A stretch of 64,000 nucleotides of DNA, taken from NCBI RefSeq assembly GCF_007197575.1, contig NZ_CP041616.1, forward strand, positions 558,001 through 622,000, in the 5' to 3' direction. Made by a program: the position numbers and the translations under genes. This document shows, piece by piece, positions 33,351 through 42,410 of the stretch. The DNA comes from Ornithinimicrobium ciconiae. Its GTDB lineage: Bacteria; Actinomycetota; Actinomycetes; Actinomycetales; Dermatophilaceae. Position 1 is the first letter of the stretch. Each line of letters starts with the position of its first letter. The notes under the pieces are model-generated. The model did no database searches. It was given only the letters and a program-made list of their open reading frames with translations, and was not told where the DNA came from.

Positions 33351-34367
33351 TTAGCCGCCCAGGGCGCGCAGGCGCGGGGCGAGGTCTTCCTCGAAGTGGG
33401 TCAGGAAGCGCTCCTGGTCATGGCCGGGGCCGTGGAAGACCAGGTGGTTGAAGCCGGCCTCGACATAGGGTCGCACCTGCTCGACGACCTCGTCGGGGTC
33501 CGCAGAGACGATCCACCGCTTGGCGACCTGCTCGATCGGCAGCTCGTCGGCAAACCGCTCCATCTCGATCGGGTCGTCGATGCTGTGCTTCTGCTCGGGA
33601 GTGAGTGACAGCGGTGCCCAGAAGCGGGTGTTCTCCAGCGCGACGTCGGCGTCGCGGTCGTAGGACAGCTTGATCTCGATCATCCGGTCGATGTCCGACA
33701 TCTTGCGCCCGGACTTCTCTAGCCCCTCCTGCACGGCCGGCACCAGCTTGTCGGTGTAGAGCTCCATCCCCTTGCCCGAGGTGCAGATGAAGCCGTCACC
33801 GGAGCGTCCGGCATACCGTGCGACGAGGGGGCCACCGGCGGCGATGTAGACCGGCACGCCACCGTCGGGCACGTCATAGATGCTGGCGCCGGTGGTGCGG
33901 TAGTAGTCGCCCTCGAAGTCGACCCGGTCGCCCGTCCACAGCTCACGCATCAGGCGCACGGCCTCGCGCAGCCGGCCGAAGCGCTCCTTGAACTCTGGCC
34001 ACTCCCCGTCCAGCCCACCGGTCGCGATCTCGTTGAGCGCCTCCCCGGTGCCGACACCGAGCACGACCCGCTCCGGAAACAGGCAACCCATCGTCGCGAA
34101 GGCCTGCGCGATGACCGCCGGGTTGTAGCGGAAGGTCGGTGTCATCACCGAGGTGCCCAGCACGATCCGATCGGTGAGGGCCCCGACCGCACTCATCCAG
34201 GAGATCGCAAACGGCGCGTGCCCACCGTTGTGCCGCCACGGCTGGAAGTGGTCGCTGACAAAGGCCGAGTCCATGCCGTGCGACTCGGCTGCGACCGCGA
34301 GGTCCACCAGCTCGCGGGGGCCGAACTGCTCGGCCGAGGCCTTGTAACCCAGTTTGAGTGTGCTCAC
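33351..34367 (-). CDS. fgd: F420-dependent glucose-6-phosphate dehydrogenase
   Basis: A 338-residue luciferase-like (TIM-barrel) enzyme that oxidises glucose-6-phosphate with reduction of coenzyme F420. Features close to mycobacterial FGD are [53 protein letters not shown] and [20 protein letters not shown]. Length is right for the family. The GTG at 34367 is where homology begins. It implies F420 biosynthesis elsewhere in the genome. It stands alone between the LD-carboxypeptidase and the 5-oxoprolinase island. Confidence 0.93.
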   Translation of the reverse strand: MSTLKLGYKASAEQFGPRELVDLAVAAESHGMDSAFVSDHFQPWRHNGGHAPFAISWMSAVGALTDRIVLGTSVMTPTFRYNPAVIAQAFATMGCLFPERVVLGVGTGEALNEIATGGLDGEWPEFKERFGRLREAVRLMRELWTGDRVDFEGDYYRTTGASIYDVPDGGVPVYIAAGGPLVARYAGRSGDGFICTSGKGMELYTDKLVPAVQEGLEKSGRKMSDIDRMIEIKLSYDRDADVALENTRFWAPLSLTPEQKHSIDDPIEMERFADELPIEQVAKRWIVSADPDEVVEQVRPYVEAGFNHLVFHGPGHDQERFLTHFEEDLAPRLRALGG

Positions 34368-34486
34368 GGTTGCACTCTTCCACAGCGCAATCAGCTGGAC
34401 GGCGCCTGGGGGGAGCCGATAGACCTGAACTATGGGGGAACTCGGTCGCCGCGTCAGTGTGCACCTGCGGCGATCCGTGAACGCCC

Positions 34487-35335
34487 TCAGCGCGCGTGGG
34501 TGGTGAAGCGCACCTCCTGCCCGGGACGCAGCTGGGCGCACCGGTCCACGTCGAGGTCGTCGACATACCCGATGACCGGATAGCCACCGGTCACCGGGTG
34601 GTCGGCCAGGAAGAGCACGGGCAGCCCCGACGGGGGCATCTGCAGGGCGCCGCGCAGCATCCCCTCGCTGACCAGCTCACCGTCGCGGAGGCGGGGGAGC
34701 GGCTCTCCCGTCAGACGGACCCCGACCCGGTTGGACTGGCTGTCCACCGCATACACCTGGGAGGTCAGCAGGTCCCACGCCGCGTCGTCAAACCAGTCCC
34801 GACGCGGCCCGGGCGTGATGCGCACGGTCAGTCGCTCCGCGGACGGTTCAGGCACCGGGGCGACGTCCACCCCCGGCACAGGCCGGGGGGTGGTGCCGAT
34901 GGGCAGCACGTCCCCCTGCTGGAGGAGCCCGGGTCCCAGGCCGGACAGTATGTCGGTCGCCCGGCTGCCCAGGACCGGCTCCACGTCGATGCCGCCCCGG
35001 ACTGCGACGTAGGTGCGCAGACCGGCCTGCGGCGGGCCGAGGGTGAGGCGTTCGCCGGCACCGAGCCGGAAGGGTGCCAGGTGCGGCGCTCCCGGGCACC
35101 GAGCCCCGGTCGTGGCCACGACGAGGTCGGACCCGGCCTCCAGGGACAGTCCACCAAAGGTCGCCTCGAGCGTGGCCAGGGTCGGGTGGTTGCCCACGAG
35201 CGCGTTGGCAAGTCGGTGCGCGCCGCGGTCACAGGCGCCGGAGCGGCCGATGCCCAGGGCAGCCTGTCCGGGTCGGCCGAAGTCCTGCACCGTTGTCAGG
35301 GCTCCAGGCTCGAGCACCCGCAGGATCCTGCTCAT
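34487..35335 (-). CDS. pxpC: 5-oxoprolinase subunit C (KipA-like)
   Basis: A 282-residue subunit of the ATP-dependent 5-oxoprolinase PxpABC, which opens L-pyroglutamate to glutamate. Typical stretches are [38 protein letters not shown] and [20 protein letters not shown]. PxpC belongs to the biotin-dependent carboxylase-like family and forms a complex with PxpB. The ATG at 35335 overlaps the pxpB stop by four bases. It is the last gene of the pxp group. Confidence 0.93.
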   Translation of the reverse strand: MSRILRVLEPGALTTVQDFGRPGQAALGIGRSGACDRGAHRLANALVGNHPTLATLEATFGGLSLEAGSDLVVATTGARCPGAPHLAPFRLGAGERLTLGPPQAGLRTYVAVRGGIDVEPVLGSRATDILSGLGPGLLQQGDVLPIGTTPRPVPGVDVAPVPEPSAERLTVRITPGPRRDWFDDAAWDLLTSQVYAVDSQSNRVGVRLTGEPLPRLRDGELVSEGMLRGALQMPPSGLPVLFLADHPVTGGYPVIGYVDDLDVDRCAQLRPGQEVRFTTHAR

Positions 35336-35940
35336 GACGTCGACTCCACGAAGCGGACGGACGCACCCGGGGCGAGCAGCGCCGCCGGGTCGCGGTCCAG
35401 GTCGAAGACGTCGACCAGGGCATGACCGATCAGCTGCCAACCGCCGGGGGACTCACGGGGATAGACGCCGGTGAACTCCCCTGCCAGAGCGAGGGATCCG
35501 GGCGGCACCTTGGTGCGCGGGCTCGATCGGCGCGGGGTGTCCCAGGTGAACTTAGTCCCGGCGAGATAGCCGAAACCGGGCGCGAACCCGCAGAAGGCCA
35601 CGGTCCAGTCCTCCTCGAGGTGGCGGCGCACCAGCTCCTCGGGTGAGCAGCCGAGCAGGTCGGCAGCCTCGGAGAGGTCCTCGCCGTCATAGCGCACCGG
35701 CACCTCGACGGGGGTGCTGTCGTGGCCGATGTGCTCCGCCGGCTCGATGCTCCGCAGCTCTCCCGCCAGCGCCCTGAGATCCGTCTCGCGGTCGCCGATG
35801 ACCAGGATCGTGCGCCCGGCAGGGACCAGGTCCAGGATCGGCAGGTCGGCAGCCTGCAGCGCGGCATAGTTCGCGAGCACGTCTGGCAGGGAGTCGAACT
35901 CGAGCAGCAGGCCGCGCGATCCGCTGGGCAGGACGCGCAC
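35332..35940 (-). CDS. pxpB: 5-oxoprolinase subunit B (KipI-like)
   Basis: A 202-residue PxpB/KipI-family protein. Landmarks are VEVPVRYDGEDLSEAADLLG, WTVAFCGFAPGFGYLAGT and VPPGSLALAGEFTGVYPRES. In Bacillus, KipI was first described as a sporulation-kinase inhibitor; the general role is 5-oxoprolinase with PxpA and PxpC. The GTG at 35940 lies one base after the pxpA stop and is preferred, because the open frame further upstream lies inside pxpA. Coupled on both sides. Confidence 0.92.
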   Translation of the reverse strand: MRVLPSGSRGLLLEFDSLPDVLANYAALQAADLPILDLVPAGRTILVIGDRETDLRALAGELRSIEPAEHIGHDSTPVEVPVRYDGEDLSEAADLLGCSPEELVRRHLEEDWTVAFCGFAPGFGYLAGTKFTWDTPRRSSPRTKVPPGSLALAGEFTGVYPRESPGGWQLIGHALVDVFDLDRDPAALLAPGASVRFVESTS

Positions 35941-35941
35941 G

Positions 35942-36706
35942 TTAGCTCGCCCGGGTGAAGGGAGCCAGCGGCACCCCGGCGGTCTCGAGCGCGACGCGCA
36001 CCTGGCGCGCGATCTCGACGGCGCCGGGAGTGTCTCCGTGCACGCAGATCGAGTCGGGTCGCAAGGTGATCGGGTCGCCGTTGATGTCCTCGATCGGCTC
36101 ACCGGCTGCCATCGCGATGCAGCGGCGGGCAATCTGCTCCGGGTCGTGCAGGACCGAGTCCTTCTCCTTGCGGGAGACCAGGTGACCATTGGGAGTGTAG
36201 GCGCGGTCGGCGAAGGCCTCGTGCGCGATCTCCAGCCCGGCCACCTCGGCCAGCCGCAGCACCTCGGAGCCGGGCAGGCCCATCAGCACCAGGTCGCGGT
36301 CGAACGCCCGCACGGCCGCGACGACCGCCCCAGCCTGCTCCTTGTGGGTCACGATCGCGTTGTAGAGGCCGCCGTGTGGCTTGACGTAGGCGATCGTCCC
36401 GCCGGCCTGGCGGGTGATGGCGTCCAGGGCACCGATCTGATAGGTCACCTCGTCGCGCAGCGTCGGGGCGTCGACGTCGATGAAACGGCGCCCGAAGCCG
36501 GTCAGGTCGCGATAGGCGACGTGTGCCCCGATCGCCACCCCGTTGGCGACCGCCCGGGTCGTCACGTGCCGCATGATCGAGGGGTCCCCGGCGTGGAAGC
36601 CGCAGGCGACGTTGGCGCTGGTGACGATCGAGAGCAGTGCGTCGTCGTCGCCCATGGACCAACTGCCCAGGCCCTCGCCGAGGTCCGAGTTGAGATCAAC
36701 AGACAT
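35942..36706 (-). CDS. pxpA: 5-oxoprolinase subunit A (LamB/YcsF family)
   Basis: A 254-residue LamB/YcsF protein. It starts SVDLNSDLGEGLGSWSMGDD and has NVACGFHAGDPSIMRHVTTR, VKPHGGLYNAIVTHKEQAG and SICVHGDTPGAVEIARQVR, all hallmarks of PxpA. It is thought to act on the carboxylated or phosphorylated intermediate of pyroglutamate made with PxpBC. GAGGACGAC lies before the ATG. It is preceded by the transporter gene 27 bases upstream, so a four-gene minus-strand operon is likely. Confidence 0.94.
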   Translation of the reverse strand: MSVDLNSDLGEGLGSWSMGDDDALLSIVTSANVACGFHAGDPSIMRHVTTRAVANGVAIGAHVAYRDLTGFGRRFIDVDAPTLRDEVTYQIGALDAITRQAGGTIAYVKPHGGLYNAIVTHKEQAGAVVAAVRAFDRDLVLMGLPGSEVLRLAEVAGLEIAHEAFADRAYTPNGHLVSRKEKDSVLHDPEQIARRCIAMAAGEPIEDINGDPITLRPDSICVHGDTPGAVEIARQVRVALETAGVPLAPFTRAS

Positions 36707-36733
36707 GTCGTCCTCCTGTGTCAGCTGGGATGG

Positions 36734-37969
36734 TCAGCCGGTGATCAGGTCGATCGCGGGCTCGATGGAGCGGATTGCCAGATAGACCGTCAGCACCCAT
36801 GCTGCCGTACCCAGCGCGGCCAGCCACTTGGGGTACTCGTAGCCGTGCAGCAGGTCGCGGCGGCGCCAGGCGACCCACATGATCACGCCGATGCCGACCG
36901 GGAGCAGGATCCCGTTGAACGCACCGGCGAAGACCAGGAGCTCCTGCGGGGCGGCGCCGATGGTCAGATAGAGGATGGTCGACAGCGCGATGAAGCCGAC
37001 CACCAGCAGGTTGGTCGTGCGCGGGGAGGTCTTCTCCTGCGAGGTCAGGAAGGTCACGGTCGTGTAGGAGCAACCGATCACGCTGGTCAGGGCGGCCGCG
37101 GCGAAGATCACGCCGAACAGCCGCAGGCCCACGGTGCCGGCAGCCGCCTCGAAAGCGCTGGCCGCCATGTTGTCCGGGTCCAGAGCCGCTCCGGCGTGGA
37201 TGACACCGAGGATGGCCAGGAACAGGATGACGCGCATGATGCCGGTCACGATGATCCCCAGGACGGCGCTCTGGGTGAGCTCGTTGACGCGGCTCGGTCC
37301 GGAGACGCCGGCGTCGAGCAGCCGGTGGGCGCCGGCATAGATGATGTAGCCGCCGATGGTGCCACCGATCAGGGTGGTGATCGCCAAGGCGCTGAAGGTC
37401 TCCGGTGCCACCGTGTTCTTCAGGGCGGACACGACCGGCGGGCCCGAGGTGATGGCGACATAGAGAGTCAGCAGGATCATCAGGGCGCCGAGGAGGACGA
37501 CGATCCGGTCCATCGCCACCCCTGCGCGCTTGGAGAGGAAGACGCCGACGGCGACCAGCACCAGGATGATCGCCCCGAGCTTGACGTTGATGTCGGTCAT
37601 GATGTTCATGCCCAGGCCGGCCCCGGCGACGTTGCCGATGTTGAAGACGAGGCCGCCGATCAGCAGCAGGCCCGCCATGAAGTAGCCGAGCCCGGGAAGG
37701 CTGAGGTTGCCCAGCTCCTGGGCGCGCCGGCCTGAGACGCCGATCACCCGCCACACGTTGGTCTGGACCGCGATGTCGGCGAGGATCGAGACCGCGATCG
37801 CAAACGCGAAGGCCGCACCGAGCTGGACCGTGAAGGTGGTTGTCTGGGTGATGAAGCCGGGCCCGATGGACGAGGTCGCCATGAGGAAGATCGCGCCGAG
37901 CAAGGTGCCCTTGCTGGTCACGGTGGGTGCCTTCGCGTCCGTCGGTGTTGCTGAGAGATTTTCGGCCAT
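36734..37969 (-). CDS. NRAMP-like transporter of the 5-oxoprolinase cluster (YcsG type)
   Basis: A 411-residue protein with about 11 membrane helices, related to NRAMP divalent-metal transporters and to Bacillus YcsG. It begins with GAIFLMATSSIGPGFITQTT, which replaces the metal-binding DPGN motif of true NRAMP proteins, so metal transport is doubtful. It is the first gene of the pxp group. Given the neighbours, import of 5-oxoproline or another organic acid is possible, but this is inference. GGAGGATTGACATG gives a good ribosome site. The promoter region contains the double operator and is divergent from the GntR gene. Confidence 0.87.
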   Translation of the reverse strand: MAENLSATPTDAKAPTVTSKGTLLGAIFLMATSSIGPGFITQTTTFTVQLGAAFAFAIAVSILADIAVQTNVWRVIGVSGRRAQELGNLSLPGLGYFMAGLLLIGGLVFNIGNVAGAGLGMNIMTDINVKLGAIILVLVAVGVFLSKRAGVAMDRIVVLLGALMILLTLYVAITSGPPVVSALKNTVAPETFSALAITTLIGGTIGGYIIYAGAHRLLDAGVSGPSRVNELTQSAVLGIIVTGIMRVILFLAILGVIHAGAALDPDNMAASAFEAAAGTVGLRLFGVIFAAAALTSVIGCSYTTVTFLTSQEKTSPRTTNLLVVGFIALSTILYLTIGAAPQELLVFAGAFNGILLPVGIGVIMWVAWRRRDLLHGYEYPKWLAALGTAAWVLTVYLAIRSIEPAIDLITG

Positions 37970-38025
37970 GTCAATCCTCCGCGTGGGGGGTCCTCCGTTG
38001 GACCCTAGAACTACGAAGGTACATT

Positions 38026-38064
38026 TTGTTGAACAATCTGTCTAGAGTGTTGAACAATCCGTCT
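38026..38064 (+). promoter_or_regulatory. Double GntR-type operator
   Basis: Two direct copies of GTTGAACAATCYGTCT start at 38028 and 38049, 21 bases (two helical turns) apart. Each contains a TTGTTGAACAA-like palindrome (perfect at 38026-38036, one change in the second). It lies between the divergent transporter and GntR genes, overlapping the likely promoters. TTGT-N-ACAA is typical of FCD-type GntR sites. Confidence 0.75.
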
Positions 38065-38083
38065 GGGTGGGTCAGAATGAGGC

Positions 38084-38737
38084 ATGGGCCAAGGTTCGAC
38101 CGCACGGGCGGTCAGTGAGCACGTCAGCGACTGGATCACCGAGGGACGGCTGCTGCCCGGAGCCAAGGTGTCGGACACCGCGGTGGCCACCGAGCTCGAG
38201 GTCTCCCGCAACACCGTGCGTGAGGCCTTCCGCCTACTCGCCCACGACGGTCTCCTGGTTCACGAGTTCAACCGCGGTGTCTTCGTCCCCCTGGTGACCA
38301 GCGCCGATGTGCGGGACGTCTATCGCCTCCGCCGCGTCATCGAGCCGGCCGTCGTGCGGTCACTCAGCGCAGCGGACGTTCACCGCCTGGGCCCTCTGCA
38401 GGCGGCGGTCGGTGCAGCGCGGACCGCCTCGCGCCGGCGTGACTGGCCCGGCGTCGGCACCGCCAACATGCACTTCCACCGCTCACTCGTCGCGCTGGCC
38501 GGCAGTCCCCGCCTGGACGTCATGATGCGGCGGCTCACCGCCGAGCTGCGCCTGCTGTTTGCCGTGATCGACGACCCGCGCTTCCTCTATCAGCCCTTCG
38601 TCAAGCGCAACCGTGAGCTCCTCGCACTGATGGCCAAGGGCCGCTTCGAGGAGGGCGCCGGCTTCCTGGAGGCCTATCTCGTCGACTCCGAGGGGGCCAT
38701 CGTGGCCGCCTTCGAGGAGAAGGAGCAGTCCGCCTGA
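38084..38737 (+). CDS. GntR-family (FCD subfamily) transcriptional regulator
   Basis: A 217-residue regulator. The N-terminal winged helix is [40 protein letters not shown] and [18 protein letters not shown]. The C-terminal FCD helical domain ([42 protein letters not shown]) usually binds a carboxylic acid and a metal. It is divergent from the pxp operon with a two-box operator between, so it probably represses that operon and itself in response to 5-oxoproline or a related acid. Bacillus uses the IclR-type KipR at the same locus. Confidence 0.92.
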   Translation: MGQGSTARAVSEHVSDWITEGRLLPGAKVSDTAVATELEVSRNTVREAFRLLAHDGLLVHEFNRGVFVPLVTSADVRDVYRLRRVIEPAVVRSLSAADVHRLGPLQAAVGAARTASRRRDWPGVGTANMHFHRSLVALAGSPRLDVMMRRLTAELRLLFAVIDDPRFLYQPFVKRNRELLALMAKGRFEEGAGFLEAYLVDSEGAIVAAFEEKEQSA

Positions 38738-38784
38738 CACGGGTGCAGACTGAGGAGGCAGGGTCGTCTACCGAGGAGGTCAGG

Positions 38785-39564
38785 ATGACGGTGACGGATA
38801 CGCCCGAGGGTGCGCGCGCGGCATACCGACAGGGTGCAGTGGTGCCCACCAGCGGCCACGCGAGCGGCTTCACCCAGGCCAACCTCGTGATGCTGCCGCG
38901 GGAGTGGGCCTGGGACATGCTGTTGTTCGGCCAGCGCAACCCCCAGCCGGTGCCGCTGCTGGACGTGACCGAGCCGGGGTCTGCGCACACCGAGCTGGCG
39001 CCCGGGGCCGACCTGCGCACCGACCTGCCGCTCTATCGCGTATGGCGGGAGGGCGAGTTGGTCGAGGAGGTGCCGGAGATCTCAGGGCTGTGGCGCGAGG
39101 ATCTCGTCTCGTTCCTGATCGGCTGCTCGTTCAGCTTCGAGCGGGCGCTGCTCGATGCGGGGGTGCCGGTGCGCAACATCGAGCAGGGGCGCAACGTGGC
39201 GATGTTCCGCACGAACCGGCAGTGCCGCCCCGCTGGGCGACTCTCCGGCGAGCTGGTCGTCTCGATGCGGCCGATCCCTGCGGCACTGGTGCCGACGGCG
39301 GTGCAGGTCACTGGGCGGATGCCGGCGGTCCACGGGGCGCCGGTGCACGTCGGAGACCCGACCTCGCTGGGCATCGCGGATCTGGGCGCTCCGGACTTCG
39401 GCGAGCCGATCCAGGCGCAGGGCGGCGATGTGCCGGTCTTCTGGGCCTGCGGTGTCACGCCGCAGGCCGCGCTGATGGCGTCCAAGCCGCCCTTTGCGAT
39501 CACCCACGCGCCCGGGCACATGTTTGTCACGGACGTGCCGGACGCGGTCTATCGGCAACCCTGA
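38785..39564 (+). CDS. DUF1445 putative hydro-lyase (YcsI type)
   Basis: A 259-residue DUF1445 protein. It contains [60 protein letters not shown] and [20 protein letters not shown], all conserved in the family, which is related to mitochondrial D-glutamate cyclase. D-glutamate cyclase turns D-glutamate into 5-oxo-D-proline, which fits a pyroglutamate island. The ATG at 38785 follows GAGGAGG. It lies 47 bases after the GntR gene and is the counterpart of ycsI in the Bacillus ycsFGI-kipIAR locus. Confidence 0.9.
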   Translation: MTVTDTPEGARAAYRQGAVVPTSGHASGFTQANLVMLPREWAWDMLLFGQRNPQPVPLLDVTEPGSAHTELAPGADLRTDLPLYRVWREGELVEEVPEISGLWREDLVSFLIGCSFSFERALLDAGVPVRNIEQGRNVAMFRTNRQCRPAGRLSGELVVSMRPIPAALVPTAVQVTGRMPAVHGAPVHVGDPTSLGIADLGAPDFGEPIQAQGGDVPVFWACGVTPQAALMASKPPFAITHAPGHMFVTDVPDAVYRQP

Positions 39565-39618
39565 CCTCACCCGTCCCTCAGACTCAGTGAGCAGTTGTCC
39601 TACTCTCCATATTCATTC

Positions 39619-39647
39619 TTGACTTATATAAGACACCGCTGCATTAT
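39619..39647 (+). promoter_or_regulatory. Promoter with overlapping palindrome for ArsR-type gene
   Basis: TTGACT (39619-39624), 17 bases, then CATTAT (39642-39647). The palindrome CTTATATAAG (39623-39632) overlaps the -35 and is a good ArsR-type operator. The GTG start at 39654 falls where transcription should begin, suggesting a leaderless mRNA. Confidence 0.6.
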
Positions 39648-39653
39648 GGACGG

Positions 39654-40001
39654 GTGCACGCCTTCGACATCCTTGGCGATCCGGTGCGACGCCGGATCCT
39701 TGAGCTGCTCGCTGACGGTGAGGCGACAGCCGGGTCGGTGAGCGAGGTGATCCGCGCCGAGTTCGGCATCAGCCAGCCGGCCGTCTCCCAGCACCTGCGG
39801 GTGTTGCGGGAGGCGGGATTCGCGACAGTCCGCCCCGAGGGCACCCGGCGGATCTACGCGGTCCGACCAGAGGCGTTGCAGCAGGTCGACGAGTGGCTCA
39901 CCCCGTTCCGCAGGTTCTGGGGTCCGCGACTGGCCGCCCTCGACACCGAGATCGCCCGCGGCAAGCGGGCGCGACGACAGGCCCAGGAGGATCCGACATG
40001 A
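39654..40001 (+). CDS. ArsR-family transcriptional regulator
   Basis: A 115-residue winged-helix repressor: VHAFDILGDPVRRRILELLA, FGISQPAVSQHLRVLREAGF (recognition helix) and TVRPEGTRRIYAVRP (wing). No Cys-rich metal motif (ELCVCDL type) is present, so it belongs to the non-metal group often paired with an SRPBCC/AHSA1 protein. It overlaps that gene by ATGA. The start is GTG 39654, six bases after the -10 element. An autoregulated two-gene operon is likely. Confidence 0.9.
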   Translation: MHAFDILGDPVRRRILELLADGEATAGSVSEVIRAEFGISQPAVSQHLRVLREAGFATVRPEGTRRIYAVRPEALQQVDEWLTPFRRFWGPRLAALDTEIARGKRARRQAQEDPT

Positions 40002-40660
40002 CTGAGCAGGACACGACCAGCACTCCCGGCGGGGCCGATGCTCACGCCATCACGCGCGAGCTGGTGGCCGGGACGAGAGGCGACGGCGAGACCAAGGTCC
40101 AGACCGTCGCCCAGGTCTACGACACGACGGTGGAGGACCTGTGGGACGCGGTGACCAACGCCGAGCGCCTGCCCCGCTGGTTCGCCCCTGTGAGCGGCGA
40201 CCTGCAGCAGGGTGGCCGTTATCAGGTTGAGGGCAACGCCGGCGGCACGATCGAGGCCTGTGAGCCGCCGCACCGGTTCAGCGCGACGTGGGAGTTCGGG
40301 GGCCAGGTGACCTGGATCGCGGTCCGTGTGGTCCCGGAGGGCGCCGGCGCGCGCCTCGAGCTCGAGCACACTGCCCTGGTGCCCGAGGACACCAGCTTCT
40401 GGGACCAGTACGGTCCTGGCGCCACCGGCGTCGGCTGGGACCTGGCGTTCATGGGGCTGGGCAGGCACCTTGTCACCGGTGCCTCGATCGCCGGCGCCGC
40501 CGCAGAGGGCTGGGAGGCGACCCCGGAGGGGCTGGCCTTCATCACCGAGAGCAGTCGGTTGTGGTCCGAGGCGAGCATCGAGCACGGCACACCCCGCGAG
40601 GATGCCGCCGCGGCGCGGGACCGCACGACCGCGTTCTACACCGGGCAGCCGGCTGGCTGA
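39998..40660 (+). CDS. SRPBCC/AHSA1-domain protein
   Basis: A 220-residue START-like protein. The Activator-of-Hsp90-homologue-type pattern is VAQVYDTTVEDLWDAVTNAE, LPRWFAPVSGDLQQGGRYQV and GGTIEACEPPHRFSATWEFG, then TRLELEHTA-like RLELEHTALVPED. Such proteins bind hydrophobic ligands. They often follow an ArsR regulator, as here (4-base overlap). The ligand is unknown. A strong bidirectional terminator follows. Confidence 0.9.
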   Translation: MTEQDTTSTPGGADAHAITRELVAGTRGDGETKVQTVAQVYDTTVEDLWDAVTNAERLPRWFAPVSGDLQQGGRYQVEGNAGGTIEACEPPHRFSATWEFGGQVTWIAVRVVPEGAGARLELEHTALVPEDTSFWDQYGPGATGVGWDLAFMGLGRHLVTGASIAGAAAEGWEATPEGLAFITESSRLWSEASIEHGTPREDAAAARDRTTAFYTGQPAG

Positions 40661-40708
40661 GACGGAGATGGCGCCCGCCAGCGCTCACCACCGCGGTCTC
40701 GCCTGAGG

Positions 40709-40750
40709 CAGGGGAAAGCCCCGCCGGGGACAGGCCGGGGCTTTCCCCTG
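40709..40750. terminator. Bidirectional terminator
   Basis: CAGGGGAAAGCCCCG (40709-40723) pairs perfectly with CGGGGCTTTCCCCTG (40736-40750) around a 12-base loop, between convergent genes ending at 40660 and 40793. Confidence 0.85.
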
Positions 40751-40792
40751 CGGGCGAGGCGGGCTCGTGGGGTGCCCGTCCTCACGGGGGAA

Positions 40793-41263
40793 TCAGGCGT
40801 TGAAGTCGTCAGGAGAGTTGACCGAGTCAGGGCTGTTGGGCGTCTGCACCGACACCGGCGACTGCACGGACTGGACGGAGACCGGTGACTGGACGGACTG
40901 GGCGGACTGCACCGACTGGGCCGAGACGACCGAGGCCAGGGAGGCGATGGACTGCACGCTGGCCGACTGCACATCCTGGGCGGCGGCAGCCTCGCGGGCC
41001 TTGCTGAACGGGCTGCTCATGGATGGCACGGCCGTGGGGCTCCAGTCGCCGACCTTGCTGGCCAGCGCCGCCCACTGGCCGGTGCTGCCGGGGGCCTTGC
41101 CCTCGGCGATCGGACGCTGCTGGGTCAGTGCGACGGCGGCCGTCTCGGTGGTCGGGGCGCTCGAGCTGGCCCAGGTGGCGGCGGCGCTCGCGCCACCGAT
41201 GGCGGTGATCGCGGTGGCGGCGACCACGACGGACCAGGCGCGGGACTTCGGGGTGGAGTTCAT
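40793..41263 (-). CDS. Secreted or membrane-anchored protein with Ser-Val-Gln repeats
   Basis: A 156-residue protein of no recognised family. Residues about 8-30 (WSVVVAATAITAIGGASAAA) form a signal or anchor helix. The middle is Ala/Ser/Thr-rich. The last ~60 residues are a degenerate repeat of SVQS and SVQSP blocks (SAQSVQSAQSVQSPVSVQSV) ending acidic (DSVNSPDDFNA). The ATG at 41263 follows GAAAGGACAG. The gene stands alone and faces the SRPBCC gene across a terminator. The repeat resembles a flexible cell-surface stalk. Confidence 0.7.
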   Translation of the reverse strand: MNSTPKSRAWSVVVAATAITAIGGASAAATWASSSAPTTETAAVALTQQRPIAEGKAPGSTGQWAALASKVGDWSPTAVPSMSSPFSKAREAAAAQDVQSASVQSIASLASVVSAQSVQSAQSVQSPVSVQSVQSPVSVQTPNSPDSVNSPDDFNA

Positions 41264-41457
41264 GATCTGTCCTTTCGGGACCGTGGTGGCTTTGACCGGG
41301 GCGGCGTGGGCCTGATGACTCAATGTTCGGGCCGCGAGATGAGCAGATTCTTTGACCAGGGTGAGAGAGTTCTCACGCTGGCTGGGACGATGGATGCTGG
41401 CGCACCCCTCCCGGACACGAGAGGCTGGGGCCAGGCGCCCGGAGTGAGGAGTTCGAG

Positions 41458-41865
41458 ATGGCGAACGAGTTGATTGTCGTGGGCATGGACGGATCGGACC
41501 GGGCGCACGACGCGCTGCGCTTCGCCGTCGAGGAGGCGCACCGGCGCGACTGCCCCATCGAGGTGATCACGACCTGGCGCGAGGACAGTCCGGACGACAC
41601 CCGTGAGAAGGCCGAGCAGATCCAGGAGCACGTGCGCACCCAGATCCTTGCCGGCCAGGACGACCTGCCCACGATCGCGTTCGAGGTCGTGGAGGGCCGG
41701 CCCGAGGAGGTCCTGGTCAGTGCGTCGGCCCGGGCGGACATCCTGGTGCTCGGTGCCCACGGCGTCCAGTCGATCCGCCGCGCAGCGCTCGGCTCCATCA
41801 GCGAGTATGTCGCGCGCCTGGCTTCCTGCCCCGTCGTCGTGATCCCGGTGGGTGCCTACAACTGA
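41458..41865 (+). CDS. Universal stress protein (UspA family)
   Basis: A 135-residue single USP domain: LIVVGMDGSDRAHDALRFAV at the start and the ATP-binding signature region LVLGAHGVQSIRRAALGSIS, then CPVVVIP. The nucleotide loop G-2x-G-9x-G(S/T) reads GAHGVQSIRRAALGS, so ATP binding is likely. AGGAG precedes the ATG. It is followed by a PPOX-fold protein, another gene type often found near USPs in dormancy-type regulons. Confidence 0.92.
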   Translation: MANELIVVGMDGSDRAHDALRFAVEEAHRRDCPIEVITTWREDSPDDTREKAEQIQEHVRTQILAGQDDLPTIAFEVVEGRPEEVLVSASARADILVLGAHGVQSIRRAALGSISEYVARLASCPVVVIPVGAYN

Positions 41866-41912
41866 GCACCGAGCCCTTGCCACCGCGACCCCGAGACGTC
41901 AGGCTGGCAGGC

Positions 41913-42344
41913 ATGAACGCTCACCCAGGAACCGAGGAGCTGGACAGCGCCACCTGTCTGGCGCTGCTGCGCGAGGTGCCCTTCGGACGTCTCGCCGTCA
42001 TCGTCAACGGACGACCCGACATCTTTCCCGTCAACCATGCGGTGCACCACGGCTCGGTGGTCTTCCGCACCGCCAGTGGCTCCAAGCTGGAGGGGGCGGT
42101 GGGGCAACCCGTGGCCTATGAGGCCGACGGCGTGGACGAGTCCACCGGCACGGCCTGGAGCGTCGTCGTCTCCGGCACGGCCCACCAGATCCAGCAACTG
42201 CATGAGGTTCTCGAGGCGCTGGAACTGCCGGTCTTCCCCTGGCAGGGAGGCGCCAAGCCCACCTTCGTGCGCATCGACCCTGACTCGATCACCGGGCGAA
42301 GGTTCCCGATCCAGGGCGGTCTGGGCAGCGCGACGGGGCAGTAG
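41913..42344 (+). CDS. Pyridoxamine 5'-phosphate oxidase-fold protein
   Basis: A 143-residue split-beta-barrel protein of the PPOX/flavin-binding superfamily. CLALLREVPFGRLAVIVNGR, IFPVNHAVHHGSVVFRTASG and WSVVVSGTAHQIQQLHEVLE follow the 'cysL...GRla....g.p.i.Pvny' pattern of FMN- or F420-binding members. The start is the ATG at 41913. It lies 48 bases after the USP gene. The cofactor cannot be settled here; F420 is available in the organism. Confidence 0.85.
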   Translation: MNAHPGTEELDSATCLALLREVPFGRLAVIVNGRPDIFPVNHAVHHGSVVFRTASGSKLEGAVGQPVAYEADGVDESTGTAWSVVVSGTAHQIQQLHEVLEALELPVFPWQGGAKPTFVRIDPDSITGRRFPIQGGLGSATGQ

Positions 42345-42410
42345 GGGCGCATCTGGTGACCGACGCGGCATGATGGTCCCTAACCGCTCAGTAACAACCC
42401 AGGAGTGCCC

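Noticed and set aside
36038..37735. 565-codon plus-strand frame across pxpA and the NRAMP-like gene
   Set aside because: Antisense to two clearly identified genes; His/Asp/Gly/Gln-rich shadow.
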